Assembly: GCA_012517315.1 (NCBI GenBank) | Contig: JAAYVE010000018.1 | Location: 48,291-112,290 of the forward strand | Source: Deltaproteobacteria bacterium | GTDB taxonomy: Bacteria; Desulfobacterota; Syntrophobacteria; Syntrophobacterales; Syntrophobacteraceae | Reading direction: 5' to 3' | DNA length: 64,000 nucleotides | Shown here: positions 1 to 8,398 of the stretch, one piece after another | How positions within the stretch are numbered: position 1 is the first letter of the stretch | Layout of the letters: each line of letters opens with the position of its first letter | The notes under the pieces: model-generated | The model's database searches: none | What the model saw: the letters and a program-made list of their open reading frames with translations, nothing else | What the model was told of the DNA's origin: nothing | Translations under genes and position numbers: made by a program

Positions 1-709
1 ATTCCGGGTACAACGGGGTGGAATGAGCGACGGGGAAGTTGTCGGCAATAGGGTTGATGAGTCTGAAGTCTTCCATCTTCACCTTTCCCTCATGGGCCAT
101 TTCTTCGAGGGTCCCAGCGATGACCGCGCCTCCGTCGACCGCTCCGTTCACCACAGCGTAGACCACATGTTCAACCGATTTCGTTTCCCGCACAGCCTTG
201 AAATCCCGGTCCGGATCGATCCCCTTCTCCAGGAACAACCTTTTAACAATCAGCCAGCCGGCGAAAGAACTCTTGGCCCGTGTCATGAACTCCTTGCCTT
301 TGAAGTCTGCAAGGGTCTGAACGGGGCTGTCTTTACGGACGAGAATGCTGGACGCCACATATTCCATCGGCTGATTCTTGAAGGACTTGACCAGGGTGGC
401 CACTGCCTGGGCTCCACACTGCCGGTTCAATTCGGTGTAGATGGACGGGTTGGAGAAAAAGAAGTCGACCTTTCCCTCTTTCACCGCTTCCATGAGGCCC
501 TTGTCGTCGAGGGGAACGGCGGTGAATTTCTTCCCAAGTTTTGCCGTCAGGTATTCGGCGGTGGGTCTCCATTCGGTAATGGCCTTGTCGGCCCCTTTGT
601 ATGCCTGTATGCCGATCTTGTATTCCTGTGAAAGGCAAATGGAGGGACTCAGGCACAATGCGGCAATAACCATGTTTCGGCAGATCTTCTTCGTGAGGTT
701 CCTGATCAT
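1..709 (-). CDS. PhnD-like phosphate/phosphonate-type ABC substrate-binding protein (partial)
   Basis: The reading frame opens with ATG at 707-709 and stays open to the window edge, so only the N-terminal 236 residues are present. The N-terminus is a signal peptide: basic residues, the hydrophobic stretch MVIAALCLSPSICLS, then QEYKIGIQ. The mature part has the usual layout of periplasmic phosphonate/phosphite-type binding proteins (PhnD-like, PF12974), with conserved-looking blocks EWRPTAEYL, FFFSNPSIY, SSILVRKDSPVQTLADFKGK and VVNGAVDGGAV. Such proteins bind an oxyanion for an ABC importer or act as the sensing part of a signalling system. The partner genes would lie left of the window, so the ligand cannot be told. 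It is divergent from fdhA. Confidence 0.75.
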   Translation of the reverse strand, partial: MIRNLTKKICRNMVIAALCLSPSICLSQEYKIGIQAYKGADKAITEWRPTAEYLTAKLGKKFTAVPLDDKGLMEAVKEGKVDFFFSNPSIYTELNRQCGAQAVATLVKSFKNQPMEYVASSILVRKDSPVQTLADFKGKEFMTRAKSSFAGWLIVKRLFLEKGIDPDRDFKAVRETKSVEHVVYAVVNGAVDGGAVIAGTLEEMAHEGKVKMEDFRLINPIADNFPVAHSTPLYPE

Positions 710-1414
710 AGCAGCCTTTCTCTTTTCAAACGCTTTGCAATGACGGGCTGGAACCGTTGCCCGCCTCCTCCGGTCTTTCCCGAGCGGTATCGGCAGCCAT
801 GAACATGGACTTGAGTCAAAATACGGAATGGTGTTGACAGTTCAGTGCATCACCCTTTAAAGTCTTCTTGGTTCATTTCGGCAGTGCGGCCTGTGATTTT
901 GCAGGGCTTCTTGCCGCGCGGAACAGACAAACCTAGTGTGTGAGTGGCGGCCCGGATATCGTGGTGCCGAGTCATGCCCGCTCAGCCGACGTATGGAGGC
1001 ACGACGTATTCATGCTTTCATGCAGCATCGCCATCTTCTTTTCCCCCCACGGTTACCTCTGACTCCCTGCCTGAACCCCAGGTGCTGGGACATGCTCCGG
1101 ATTTGCCTGCACATCCGTTCATAGCCAACCACCGATCAGAAACATCGACATGCAGGGGAAGACCGTTCGGCGGATGAACCGCCGGGAGCCCCGAGTGGAA
1201 GCATTCGGCTGCGGCTGGAAAGTCGATCAACCCGTCTGCCGCCGTGAAACCGGGGAGCGTTGGAGGGATTCCTCCCATGGGAACTGGGTGTCACCGACGT
1301 TTCTCCGATCCTCGGCAGGACTCAGTGCCTGGATGCCTTCCGCCTTCACCAGGATGTTTGCCATGGGGGAGGAGGAATGGGTGCCGATCGTGAGGAAGGA
1401 GGGTGTATTGTTCT
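710..1414. other. Long intergenic region / fdhA leader, no gene seen
   Basis: About 700 bases between the divergent binding-protein gene and fdhA. Short open frames exist on both strands, but none has a ribosome site or a recognisable product. It holds a sigma70-type promoter candidate at 834-861 reading toward fdhA, which would give a leader of about 540 nucleotides. Short GC-rich self-complementary segments occur around 1160-1290. I do not recognise a known riboswitch class. Confidence 0.5.
834..861 (+). promoter_or_regulatory. Candidate sigma70-type promoter upstream of fdhAB
   Basis: A perfect -35 hexamer TTGACA at 834-839 is followed, after 16 bases, by TTTAAA at 856-861, a four-of-six match to the -10 consensus. 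It reads toward fdhA but lies about 550 bases upstream of its start, so either the leader is long or a second promoter lies closer. Confidence 0.4.
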
Positions 1415-4400
1415 ATGAAGGTCAGCAGAAGACAGTTCATGAAAATTTCAGGCGCCACGATGGGCGGCCTGGTCCTCGGGGGACTGGGTTTCGACCTGAA
1501 GCCCGTTGAGGTTCATGCAGGGACGCTCAAGATCGCCAACACCGCTGAATCCACCACCATCTGCCCCTATTGCGGTGTGGGTTGCGGTCTTGTTGTCCAT
1601 ACCACCAAGGACGGTTCCAAAAAAATCATCAACATTGAGGGCGATCCGGACCATCCCATCAACAGAGGGGCCTTGTGCGCCAAGGGATCGGCCCTGTACC
1701 AGTTGGCCACTACGGAGAACCGGTCCAGAAAAGTTCTCTACAGGGCTCCTTTCAGTGACCGATGGGAGGAAAAGTCCTGGGAATGGGCCCTGACCGAAAT
1801 CGCCAAGAGAGTGAAAAAGACTCGGGACGCCAGTTTCAGGGCCACGAACAGCAAAGGCCAGGTGATCAACAGGACCGACGGCATTGCCCACATCGGCAGC
1901 GCGGCCCTGGACAACGAGGAGTGTTGGACGATCCAGGCCATGATGAGAGCTCTGGGGATCGTGTACCTCGAGCACCAGGCGCGGCTGTGCCACAGTTCCA
2001 CCGTCGCGGCACTGGCGGAGTCTTTCGGTCGCGGGGCGATGAGCAATCACTGGATCGACATCGCCAACAGCGACTGCATCCTGATCATGGGAAGCAACGC
2101 CGCCGAGAACCATCCCATTTCGTTCAAATGGGTCACCAAGGCCATGAACAGCGGAGCAACCCTTATCAGTGTCGATCCGCGCTTCACCCGCTCCTCTTCA
2201 AAGGCGCACATCTATGCCCCCATCCGCACGGGGACCGACATTGCCTTCCTTGGAGGGTTGATCCGCTACATCCTGGAGAACAACCTCTACCATAAGGACT
2301 ACGTGATCCACTATACCAACGCCGGATTCATCCTCGACAAAGGTTACGATTTCAAGGAGGGGCTGTTTTCCGGGTTCGACGCCAAGACTTCATCTTACGA
2401 CAAGTCCCACTGGGCGTTTGAGAGGGATGAAAAGGGCAACCCCCGCAAAGACCGGACGCTCAAGAACCCTCGATGCGTCTTCCAGCAGTTGAAGAAGCAT
2501 TACGCACGGTACACCCTGGAGAAGGTCTCGGAAATCACCGGTACGCCGAGGGAATCGCTTCTGAAGGTCTATAAGGCATACGCCGCCACAGGGAAGCCGG
2601 ACAAGGTGGGGACCGTGATGTATGCCATGGGCTGGACGCAGCACACGGTGGGAGTCCAATATATCCGGACCATGTGTATCGTTCAGCTCCTGTTGGGCAA
2701 CATGGGTCTTGCAGGAGGCGGCGTGAACGCCATGCGGGGCGAGTCCAACGTTCAAGCCTCTACAGACCATGCCCTCCTCTTCCATATCTGGCCTGGCTAC
2801 CTGAAGACAGCCCGAGCCTCAAACGATTCCCTTGCCGCTTACAACAAGAAATGGACACCCGTTTCCAACGATCCCATGAGCGCCAATTGGTGGGGCAACT
2901 ACCCCAAATACTCGGTGAGCTTCCTCAAAGCCATGTTCGGAGATGCCGCCACGCGGGAGAACGATTTCGGATATCACTGGTTGCCCAAGATCGACGATGA
3001 CAAGAGCTATACCTGGCTGGACATGTTCGATGCCATGTACCAGGGGGCTTTTACGGGCTTTTTCGCGTGGGGACAGAACCCCGCCTGCTCGGGGGCCAAT
3101 GCAGGCAAGACGCGGAAAGCCCTGGCGAATCTTGACTGGATGGTGAATGTGAACCTCTTTGAAAACGAGACGGGATCCTTTTGGAAAGGTCCTGGAGTGG
3201 ACCCGAAGCAGGTCAAGACCGAAGTCTTTTTCCTGCCCTGTGCCTGTTCCGTGGAAAAGGAGGGCTCAATCACCAACAGCGGCCGCTGGATGCAATGGCG
3301 ATACAAAGCGGCCGAGCCACCGGGCGACTGCAAGCCGGACGGGGACATCATGGTGGAGTTGTTCGAGAGGATCAGGGCACTTTACAGGAAGGAGGGTGGG
3401 GCGTTCCCCGAGCCCATCGTCAACCTTTTCTTTGATTATACCACCGATGGGAGATTCGATGCCCACAAGGTCGCGAAAGCGATCAACGGTTATTTCCTCA
3501 GAGACGTCAATATCAAGGGCGTCGAATACAAGAAGGGCACCCTGGTGCCCTCCTTTGCCCTTCTCCAGGATGACGGATCGACGTCTTGCGGCAACTGGAT
3601 CTACTGCAACAGCTACACGGAGAAGGGGAACATGGCGGCGAGGCGGAATCCCGAGGACAAATCCGGCATTGGGCTCTATTCCGAATGGGCCTGGAGTTGG
3701 CCGCTGAATCGCAGGATCATCTACAACAGGGCTTCCGTCGATCCAACGGGCAAGCCCTGGGATCCGAAACGTGCGGTGATCCGGTGGACCGGGGAGAAGT
3801 GGGAAGGGGACGTTCCCGACGGCCCCTGGCCTCCCATGCTCACAGCGGACGGTAAACCCAACCCCGAAGGCAGGTATCCTTTCATCATGCAGGTGGAGGG
3901 GCACGGGCACATTTTCGGGCCGGGCCTCAACGACGGTCCGTTCCCCGAACACTACGAGCCCCTGGAATGCCCGGTGGAAAAGAACCTCCTGAGCGCTCAA
4001 CTCATCAATCCCGTTCTCAAGCACTACCAGACGGATATGGACAAGCGGGCCACGTGCGATCCGAGGTTCCCTTTTGTGGGGACAACGTACCGGGTGACGG
4101 AGCACTGGCAGACCGGCCTCATGACCCGCTGGCAGCCGTGGCTGGTGGAGGCCCAGCCGCAGCAGTTCTGTGAAATGAGTGAGGAGCTTGCGTCGGCGAA
4201 GGGCATCAAGAACGGAGACCGCGTGGTCGTGGAATCCATCCGCGGGCAAGTGAATGCAGTGGCCATCGTGACCAAGCGTTTCCGGCCCCTGAAGGTGGCA
4301 GGCCATGAAATCCATCAGGTCGGGCTTCCCTGGTGTTTCGGATGGATCACCCCGAAGGATGGCGGGGACAGCTCCAACCTGCTCACCCCCTCCATCGGGG

Positions 4401-4459
4401 ATGCCAACACGAGGATCCCCGAAACCAAGTCATTCATGGTGAATGTTCGCAAAGTCTGA
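1415..4459 (+). CDS. fdhA: Formate dehydrogenase major (catalytic) subunit, Tat-exported, cysteine form
   Basis: Catalytic molybdenum/tungsten bis-MGD subunit of an exported formate dehydrogenase, oxidising formate to CO2. About 1014 residues, the usual size of the FDH-N/periplasmic FDH alpha family. The N-terminus MKVSRRQFMKISG is a twin-arginine signal with a hydrophobic stretch after it. An N-terminal [4Fe-4S] site follows (Cys50, Cys53, Cys57, Cys88, in CPYCGVGC and GALCAKG). The active-site segment reads HQARLCHSSTVAALAESFGR: TGC at 1988-1990 (residue 192) encodes Cys where FdnG-type enzymes have UGA-encoded selenocysteine, and the His after it is kept. The C-terminal 200 residues form the molybdopterin-dinucleotide-binding domain. 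A GTG at 1403 could also start this frame, but AAGGAGG at 1396-1402 suits the ATG at 1415 (12 bases). fdhB follows 20 bases downstream. Confidence 0.93.
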   Translation: MKVSRRQFMKISGATMGGLVLGGLGFDLKPVEVHAGTLKIANTAESTTICPYCGVGCGLVVHTTKDGSKKIINIEGDPDHPINRGALCAKGSALYQLATTENRSRKVLYRAPFSDRWEEKSWEWALTEIAKRVKKTRDASFRATNSKGQVINRTDGIAHIGSAALDNEECWTIQAMMRALGIVYLEHQARLCHSSTVAALAESFGRGAMSNHWIDIANSDCILIMGSNAAENHPISFKWVTKAMNSGATLISVDPRFTRSSSKAHIYAPIRTGTDIAFLGGLIRYILENNLYHKDYVIHYTNAGFILDKGYDFKEGLFSGFDAKTSSYDKSHWAFERDEKGNPRKDRTLKNPRCVFQQLKKHYARYTLEKVSEITGTPRESLLKVYKAYAATGKPDKVGTVMYAMGWTQHTVGVQYIRTMCIVQLLLGNMGLAGGGVNAMRGESNVQASTDHALLFHIWPGYLKTARASNDSLAAYNKKWTPVSNDPMSANWWGNYPKYSVSFLKAMFGDAATRENDFGYHWLPKIDDDKSYTWLDMFDAMYQGAFTGFFAWGQNPACSGANAGKTRKALANLDWMVNVNLFENETGSFWKGPGVDPKQVKTEVFFLPCACSVEKEGSITNSGRWMQWRYKAAEPPGDCKPDGDIMVELFERIRALYRKEGGAFPEPIVNLFFDYTTDGRFDAHKVAKAINGYFLRDVNIKGVEYKKGTLVPSFALLQDDGSTSCGNWIYCNSYTEKGNMAARRNPEDKSGIGLYSEWAWSWPLNRRIIYNRASVDPTGKPWDPKRAVIRWTGEKWEGDVPDGPWPPMLTADGKPNPEGRYPFIMQVEGHGHIFGPGLNDGPFPEHYEPLECPVEKNLLSAQLINPVLKHYQTDMDKRATCDPRFPFVGTTYRVTEHWQTGLMTRWQPWLVEAQPQQFCEMSEELASAKGIKNGDRVVVESIRGQVNAVAIVTKRFRPLKVAGHEIHQVGLPWCFGWITPKDGGDSSNLLTPSIGDANTRIPETKSFMVNVRKV

Positions 4460-4479
4460 GTGAAGGAGGTGTGATTCCA

Positions 4480-5256
4480 ATGGCTGACAAATCGTTCTTC
4501 ATCGATACCACGCGATGCACGGCCTGCCGCGGGTGCCAGATTGCCTGCAAGCAGTGGAACAACCTGCCTGCCGAGAGGACGACGAACTGGGGGAGCTTCC
4601 AGAACCCTGCCGATCTCTCTCACTCCACATTCAAGCTGGTGCGGTTCAGTGAAGTGGATGCCGGTGGCAAGGTGAACTGGTACTTCTTTCCCGACCAGTG
4701 TCGGCATTGCATCGACCCGCCATGCAAGGATGCGGCTGAAGCCTATTTGAACGAGGCGGTGGTGATCGACGGAGCCACGGGGGCCGTCGTCTACACGGAG
4801 AAGACCCGGGAGTTGAGCGCCGAAGCCTTCAAGGAGGTCAGAGCGGCGTGTCCTTACGATATCCCCCGCAGGAACGACGCAACGGGGCTGATCACAAAGT
4901 GCACCATGTGCTTCGACCGGGTTCACCATGGACTCCTCCCCGCCTGCGTGAAAGCCTGCTGCACCGGTGCCCTGAGTTTCGGGGACCGGCCCGCGATGCT
5001 CGAGGCGGCAAGAAGGCGCGTGGAGGAACTGAAGGGGAAGGGTTACGCCAAGGCCCAAATTCTCGATGCGGATTCGGTGAGGGCCATCTTCCTCGTCATC
5101 GATGACCCCAAATCCTACCATCCGTTCGCCACGGCGAGGGCAGAGATGGGCAAACGCCGGAAACTGGCTCTTCCAAGGTTGTTTCGTGGCGGAGCGGGAC
5201 TGATTGCAGGAACTTATCTGGTTGGAAGCCTCATGGACTCCTGCGGATCCGAATGA
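4480..5256 (+). CDS. fdhB: Formate dehydrogenase iron-sulfur (beta) subunit
   Basis: Electron-transfer subunit of about 258 residues that takes electrons from FdhA. It is ferredoxin-like with four cysteine clusters: CTACRGCQIAC near residue 13, CRHCIDPPC, a CPYDIPRR block, and CTMCFDRV followed by LPACVKAC. This is the pattern of FdnH/FdhB proteins with four [4Fe-4S] clusters. It lacks its own signal peptide, as expected for a partner carried across the membrane by the Tat signal of FdhA. The C-terminal segment GGAGLIAGTYLVGSLM is mildly hydrophobic and might be a short anchor. The ATG at 4480 has an excellent ribosome site, AAGGAGGT at 4463-4470. No cytochrome b (gamma) subunit follows. The 3' end overlaps the convergent selB gene by 43 bases. 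Confidence 0.92.
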   Translation: MADKSFFIDTTRCTACRGCQIACKQWNNLPAERTTNWGSFQNPADLSHSTFKLVRFSEVDAGGKVNWYFFPDQCRHCIDPPCKDAAEAYLNEAVVIDGATGAVVYTEKTRELSAEAFKEVRAACPYDIPRRNDATGLITKCTMCFDRVHHGLLPACVKACCTGALSFGDRPAMLEAARRRVEELKGKGYAKAQILDADSVRAIFLVIDDPKSYHPFATARAEMGKRRKLALPRLFRGGAGLIAGTYLVGSLMDSCGSE

Positions 5257-7223
5257 CCTCCACGCCCCCTGGGTGGGGATGAAACGCCTTGAGCCTTCGG
5301 CCTCGCTTTGAGGATCCTTTCATTTCCCACCCTCAGGGTCAATCCTGAGGCGTCGAGGTATTCCAGGACGGGAACACCGCCCGTGCGCCCGTAGCCCAGT
5401 ATTTCCTTGCTGTCTTCAAGGGTGAGTTTTCCCTTTTTCTCGATGGTGGCTTGGACCTTCTCCCGAATCCTTTCCATGGCATGGGGCGTCATATAGCGGT
5501 TGTTCTTCAGGCGAACGAGTCTCTTTTGAGCCAGGAGGTAATCGAGCAGCCGCTGCACCTCGTTCTTCCTGAACTGCTGATCGTAGGCTCTGCAAAACAT
5601 GTCGGCGTTGAAATGTACGAAATCAGAGTCTTCCGCGTAGCGCATCAGCAAGTCTATGAGGGTCTTTTGGTCGGGTGACAGGCGATCGGGGATTTGTGGG
5701 ATCCTGTAACCTCCTGCTGCGAGTTCGACTTTTCTCTCGCGGCACAGTTCACTCAATGCGCTCTGGAGCGCCGTTTCTTGTATCTGTGTCCGCTTGACCA
5801 GTTCGTGCAATCCCACGAACTGCTTGAAGGGAGTACTGGTTAGGATTTCAGCGATCAGTTCCCTCAGATGGGATTTCAGGTCTACGTGGTGTTGCCTCCA
5901 CAAGATAGCCCCTCCCGACAGTTGAAAATAATCCCCACGGTCAATCCCGGCCTCCACGGCGGTTCTTACGCTGGGCAGCGGAAGTCCGGTGTACCCCGTG
6001 ATGTCCGGGTACGCAAGAGGGGTGTATACGCTCTTTTGAAGGAGTCGCTCGACGATCATCCCGGGGTTGCCTGCTTCGACGGCTTTCAGATAAGGGATGA
6101 TGGTCCCCGCTTTGGCCCGCCGGTATTTCTGCCTTGCGACTTCCAGCACGGTCCCCCCCCCGGCCAACGTCCGGCAATTGAGTGGCCAGATGACAAATGG
6201 ATCACCGGGTGCGGATGCGATCGGCTGCTGCAACCGAAACTGCACCAGCCCCTTTTCTCCCGGGTTTATCCGATCGGTTCCCATGAGTACGACGAGTGCG
6301 TTTCTTGATGCCGTTCCAAGGCAGAGCCTCACGCGCTGGTAGTTGACGACGGGGCGTCCGGCGCTGCCGGAAACCTCCAACCGAGCGTTGAGCAGGGAGC
6401 TTTGGAGGAAACCGCCGGCTTTGACCAAGGCCATTCCCCGCTGCACCTCCTTGTGGGTCAAATGGCGCAGGTTGATTCCCACCCTCTGGCCCGCCTTGGC
6501 ACACTCCACCCTTTTGCGAAAGATCTCCAGGAATCGAACCCGTGTCTCCTTTTCACCAGGGATCAGCAGGAGAGCGTCGTCTTGACGGAGTTCTCCGGAC
6601 ATGACCGTGCCGGACACAACGGTTCCAAACCCTCTCGCGTGCCACCTTCCGTCAATCCATAGACGGAAGGCCGAGCCGACCCTTCCCCGGTCCGGCGCCC
6701 GGCATAGCCGGCGGATGCTCGCTCGGAGCTCCTCCACCCCCCTCCCATCGACTGCCGAGTAGGCAATGACAGGGCTTCCCTCGAGAAAGGTTCCCCGAGT
6801 CGCTTCCAGTGCCTCCAGTTCAGCCATTTCGAGGATTTCCTGATCCACGAGGTCGGCTTTGCTGAGGACAGTGAAACCGCGTTTCACCTTGAGCAAGGTG
6901 AGAATCCGCAAGTGTTCCAGTGTCTGGGGCATGACGCCGTCATCCGCCGCCACGACGAGCACTGCCGCTTCAACCCCGCTCAGCCCCCGCACGGTGTTTT
7001 TCAGGTAGCCGGTATGTCCCGGCACGTCAACAAGAACGGGGAGGATACCCGCTTCCTCGCGCATTGGAAAGATTCCCGCCTCCACCGAGCGGTTCTGTTT
7101 TGAGTCCTTCCACATGGGCATCAGCGTTCCCCGAACCAAGACATTGACAAGGCTGGTTTTGCCGTGGGCCACGTGCCCCGCGACCCCGATGATCACATGC
7201 CTGTTCAAGGAAGGTGGAGCCAT
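5214..7223 (-). CDS. selB: Selenocysteine-specific elongation factor SelB
   Basis: Delivers selenocysteinyl-tRNA to UGA codons marked by a SECIS hairpin. It has 669 residues, normal for bacterial SelB. The order is an EF-Tu-like GTPase domain (G1 GHVAHGKT at residues 16-23, G3 DVPGH at 66-70, G4-type LSKADL), two beta-barrel domains (for example ARGFGTVVSGTVMSGEL) and a C-terminal winged-helix region ending in the typical GRTGGVPVLEYLDASGLTLR block. The G1 motif has Ala in place of the usual Asp. The switch I segment between G1 and G3 lacks the normal RG-T-I pattern, so the G domain is divergent. The tRNA-Sec gene lies 76 bases upstream on the same strand, so both are probably transcribed together. 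selA is not in this window. Confidence 0.9.
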   Translation of the reverse strand: MAPPSLNRHVIIGVAGHVAHGKTSLVNVLVRGTLMPMWKDSKQNRSVEAGIFPMREEAGILPVLVDVPGHTGYLKNTVRGLSGVEAAVLVVAADDGVMPQTLEHLRILTLLKVKRGFTVLSKADLVDQEILEMAELEALEATRGTFLEGSPVIAYSAVDGRGVEELRASIRRLCRAPDRGRVGSAFRLWIDGRWHARGFGTVVSGTVMSGELRQDDALLLIPGEKETRVRFLEIFRKRVECAKAGQRVGINLRHLTHKEVQRGMALVKAGGFLQSSLLNARLEVSGSAGRPVVNYQRVRLCLGTASRNALVVLMGTDRINPGEKGLVQFRLQQPIASAPGDPFVIWPLNCRTLAGGGTVLEVARQKYRRAKAGTIIPYLKAVEAGNPGMIVERLLQKSVYTPLAYPDITGYTGLPLPSVRTAVEAGIDRGDYFQLSGGAILWRQHHVDLKSHLRELIAEILTSTPFKQFVGLHELVKRTQIQETALQSALSELCRERKVELAAGGYRIPQIPDRLSPDQKTLIDLLMRYAEDSDFVHFNADMFCRAYDQQFRKNEVQRLLDYLLAQKRLVRLKNNRYMTPHAMERIREKVQATIEKKGKLTLEDSKEILGYGRTGGVPVLEYLDASGLTLRVGNERILKARPKAQGVSSPPRGRGGHSDPQESMRLPTR

Positions 7224-7299
7224 CGTTCCCGACTCCTGAAGATTTCTTGAAACGTCACTGAAAGGGGGGCATCCTCGCGGTCAATTCGCGGCGCAGGCT

Positions 7300-7391
7300 T
7301 GGTGAGGGCAGGGGGAATCGAACCTCCTCCCGGTTGTTGAGACCGAGCCAACGGGTTTGAAGCCCGCGTGGCGCCCAGCGCCTCTGCCCTC
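7300..7391 (-). tRNA. selC: tRNA-Sec (anticodon UCA)
   Basis: On the minus strand, 92 bases including an encoded CCA (complement of 7300-7302). The acceptor stem is eight base pairs, GAGGGCAG at 7384-7391 with CTGCCCTC at 7304-7311. The anticodon loop CTTCAAA carries UCA (complement of 7358-7360) on a CGGG/CCCG stem. There is a short D arm (GGCGC/GCGCC), a long variable arm pairing around CTCGGT/ACCGGG, and the T-loop TTCGATT. The long acceptor, the long extra arm and the UCA anticodon are diagnostic of bacterial selenocysteine tRNA. The discriminator base appears to be A rather than the usual G. Confidence 0.95.
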
Positions 7392-7726
7392 GAACGCAGT
7401 CATCCCTTCTGCCGGCTTTTCTCTGGTCTCATGCTGTTCGGATGGCCGCCAGGAATGTTTCTGGGACTGGTGCAAAGAGCCCGGCGTCGGGAGGCGTACC
7501 TGGATGACTCACCACCAACGGCACCCCTGCCGGCGGCAAGGATGCCATTGCAATGGATGAAGCCGGGAAACAAAGTCTGTACAAGAAAATGAAGATGGTG
7601 CCGGCCTTACCTGCCCGATCCTGGCAGATCCACACCCAAAGTTCAGGTGAAGCCGGTTGAGAGGCGCATGGATAGATCCCTTTGGGGCAAATGGTTCGCA
7701 GATGAAAAATTCATAGTCGAAAACAA
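7392..7726. other. Intergenic region, no gene seen
   Basis: About 335 bases between the 5' end of the tRNA-Sec gene and the stop of the cupin-like gene. The open frames here are short, without ribosome sites or recognisable products. It presumably carries the tRNA-Sec/selB promoter on the minus strand, but I cannot point to clear hexamers. Confidence 0.4.
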
Positions 7727-8230
7727 TCAGTGGGTCAAGCGCCTGATGAGGGTGCGGTGCTGAGGATACATGGCCATGAGGGATTCCCGGTTTCCCAACT
7801 CAAAGTCCTGGAAATCGAAACCTGGAAAGACGGTGCAGCCCGCCAGGGAAAAGCCATCCCGTTGCTGTACCATGGCTCCGAACCAACGCCCGGCGGGTAC
7901 CAGGACCTGGTAGGATTCACCCAGGCCCGGGTTGCTGCCCAGTTTCTGTTCCTCCAAATTGCCGTGAATGTCGATACTGTAAACAATGAGAGGGCTGCCT
8001 TCGTGAAAGTGCCACAGCTCATCCGACTTGATCCTGTGGAGCACCGACTTCTGATGTCCCATCAAGAGGTAAACAATGGCCGATGCCAGGTGACGGGAAC
8101 CCTCGAAACCAGGGGGTAGGCATTCGGGGGGGAGTGTGTGGGGGGAAAGGTAAGTGCGCCGGTAGAACCCCCCTTCCGGATGTGGGGCGAGATCGAGAGT
8201 TTCAAGGAGTTCCCACGCCCTTGCCATCAT
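7727..8230 (-). CDS. DUF985 (Cupin_5) family protein
   Basis: About 167 residues matching the small DUF985/Cupin_5 family. Visible family blocks are LDLAPHPEGGFYRRTY near the N-terminus, SAIVYLLMGHQKSVLHRIKSDELWHFHEG in the beta-barrel, and VPAGRWFGAMVQ followed by CTVFPGFDFQDFEL. The His and Glu residues in the HRIKSDELWHFHEG region would be candidate metal ligands, as in other cupins. The biochemical function of the family is not established. The ATG at 8230 is preferred because GGAG lies about nine bases upstream; a TTG at 8278 also opens the frame. It is divergent from def. Confidence 0.8.
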   Translation of the reverse strand: MMARAWELLETLDLAPHPEGGFYRRTYLSPHTLPPECLPPGFEGSRHLASAIVYLLMGHQKSVLHRIKSDELWHFHEGSPLIVYSIDIHGNLEEQKLGSNPGLGESYQVLVPAGRWFGAMVQQRDGFSLAGCTVFPGFDFQDFELGNRESLMAMYPQHRTLIRRLTH

Positions 8231-8358
8231 TGCTTGCAGCTCCGTTGTCGCCAAATTGATTGAAATGTCAAGAGGCAAGGCTTAGAATTCGAAAACTGAG
8301 AAAAACTTCATTATTGATATTTGGATGCCTCTCTCTAATGGATCCTTTTGCACCGGTG

Positions 8359-8388
8359 TTGATGATACAAAATGATAGCGAATATAAG
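8359..8388 (+). promoter_or_regulatory. Candidate promoter of def-fmt
   Basis: TTGATG at 8359-8364, 18 bases, then TATAAG at 8383-8388 (four-of-six and five-of-six matches to sigma70 consensus). Initiation from it would leave only a few bases before the def start codon at 8399, so the transcript would be nearly leaderless, which lowers confidence. Confidence 0.3.
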
Positions 8389-8398
8389 GTATTGAGTG

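Noticed and set aside
3266..4315. 349-codon minus-strand open frame
   Set aside because: Antisense to fdhA.
6528..6545. GGAATCGAACCC, resembling the T-arm of a minus-strand tRNA
   Set aside because: It lies inside the selB coding sequence and no acceptor or anticodon stem can be formed around it.
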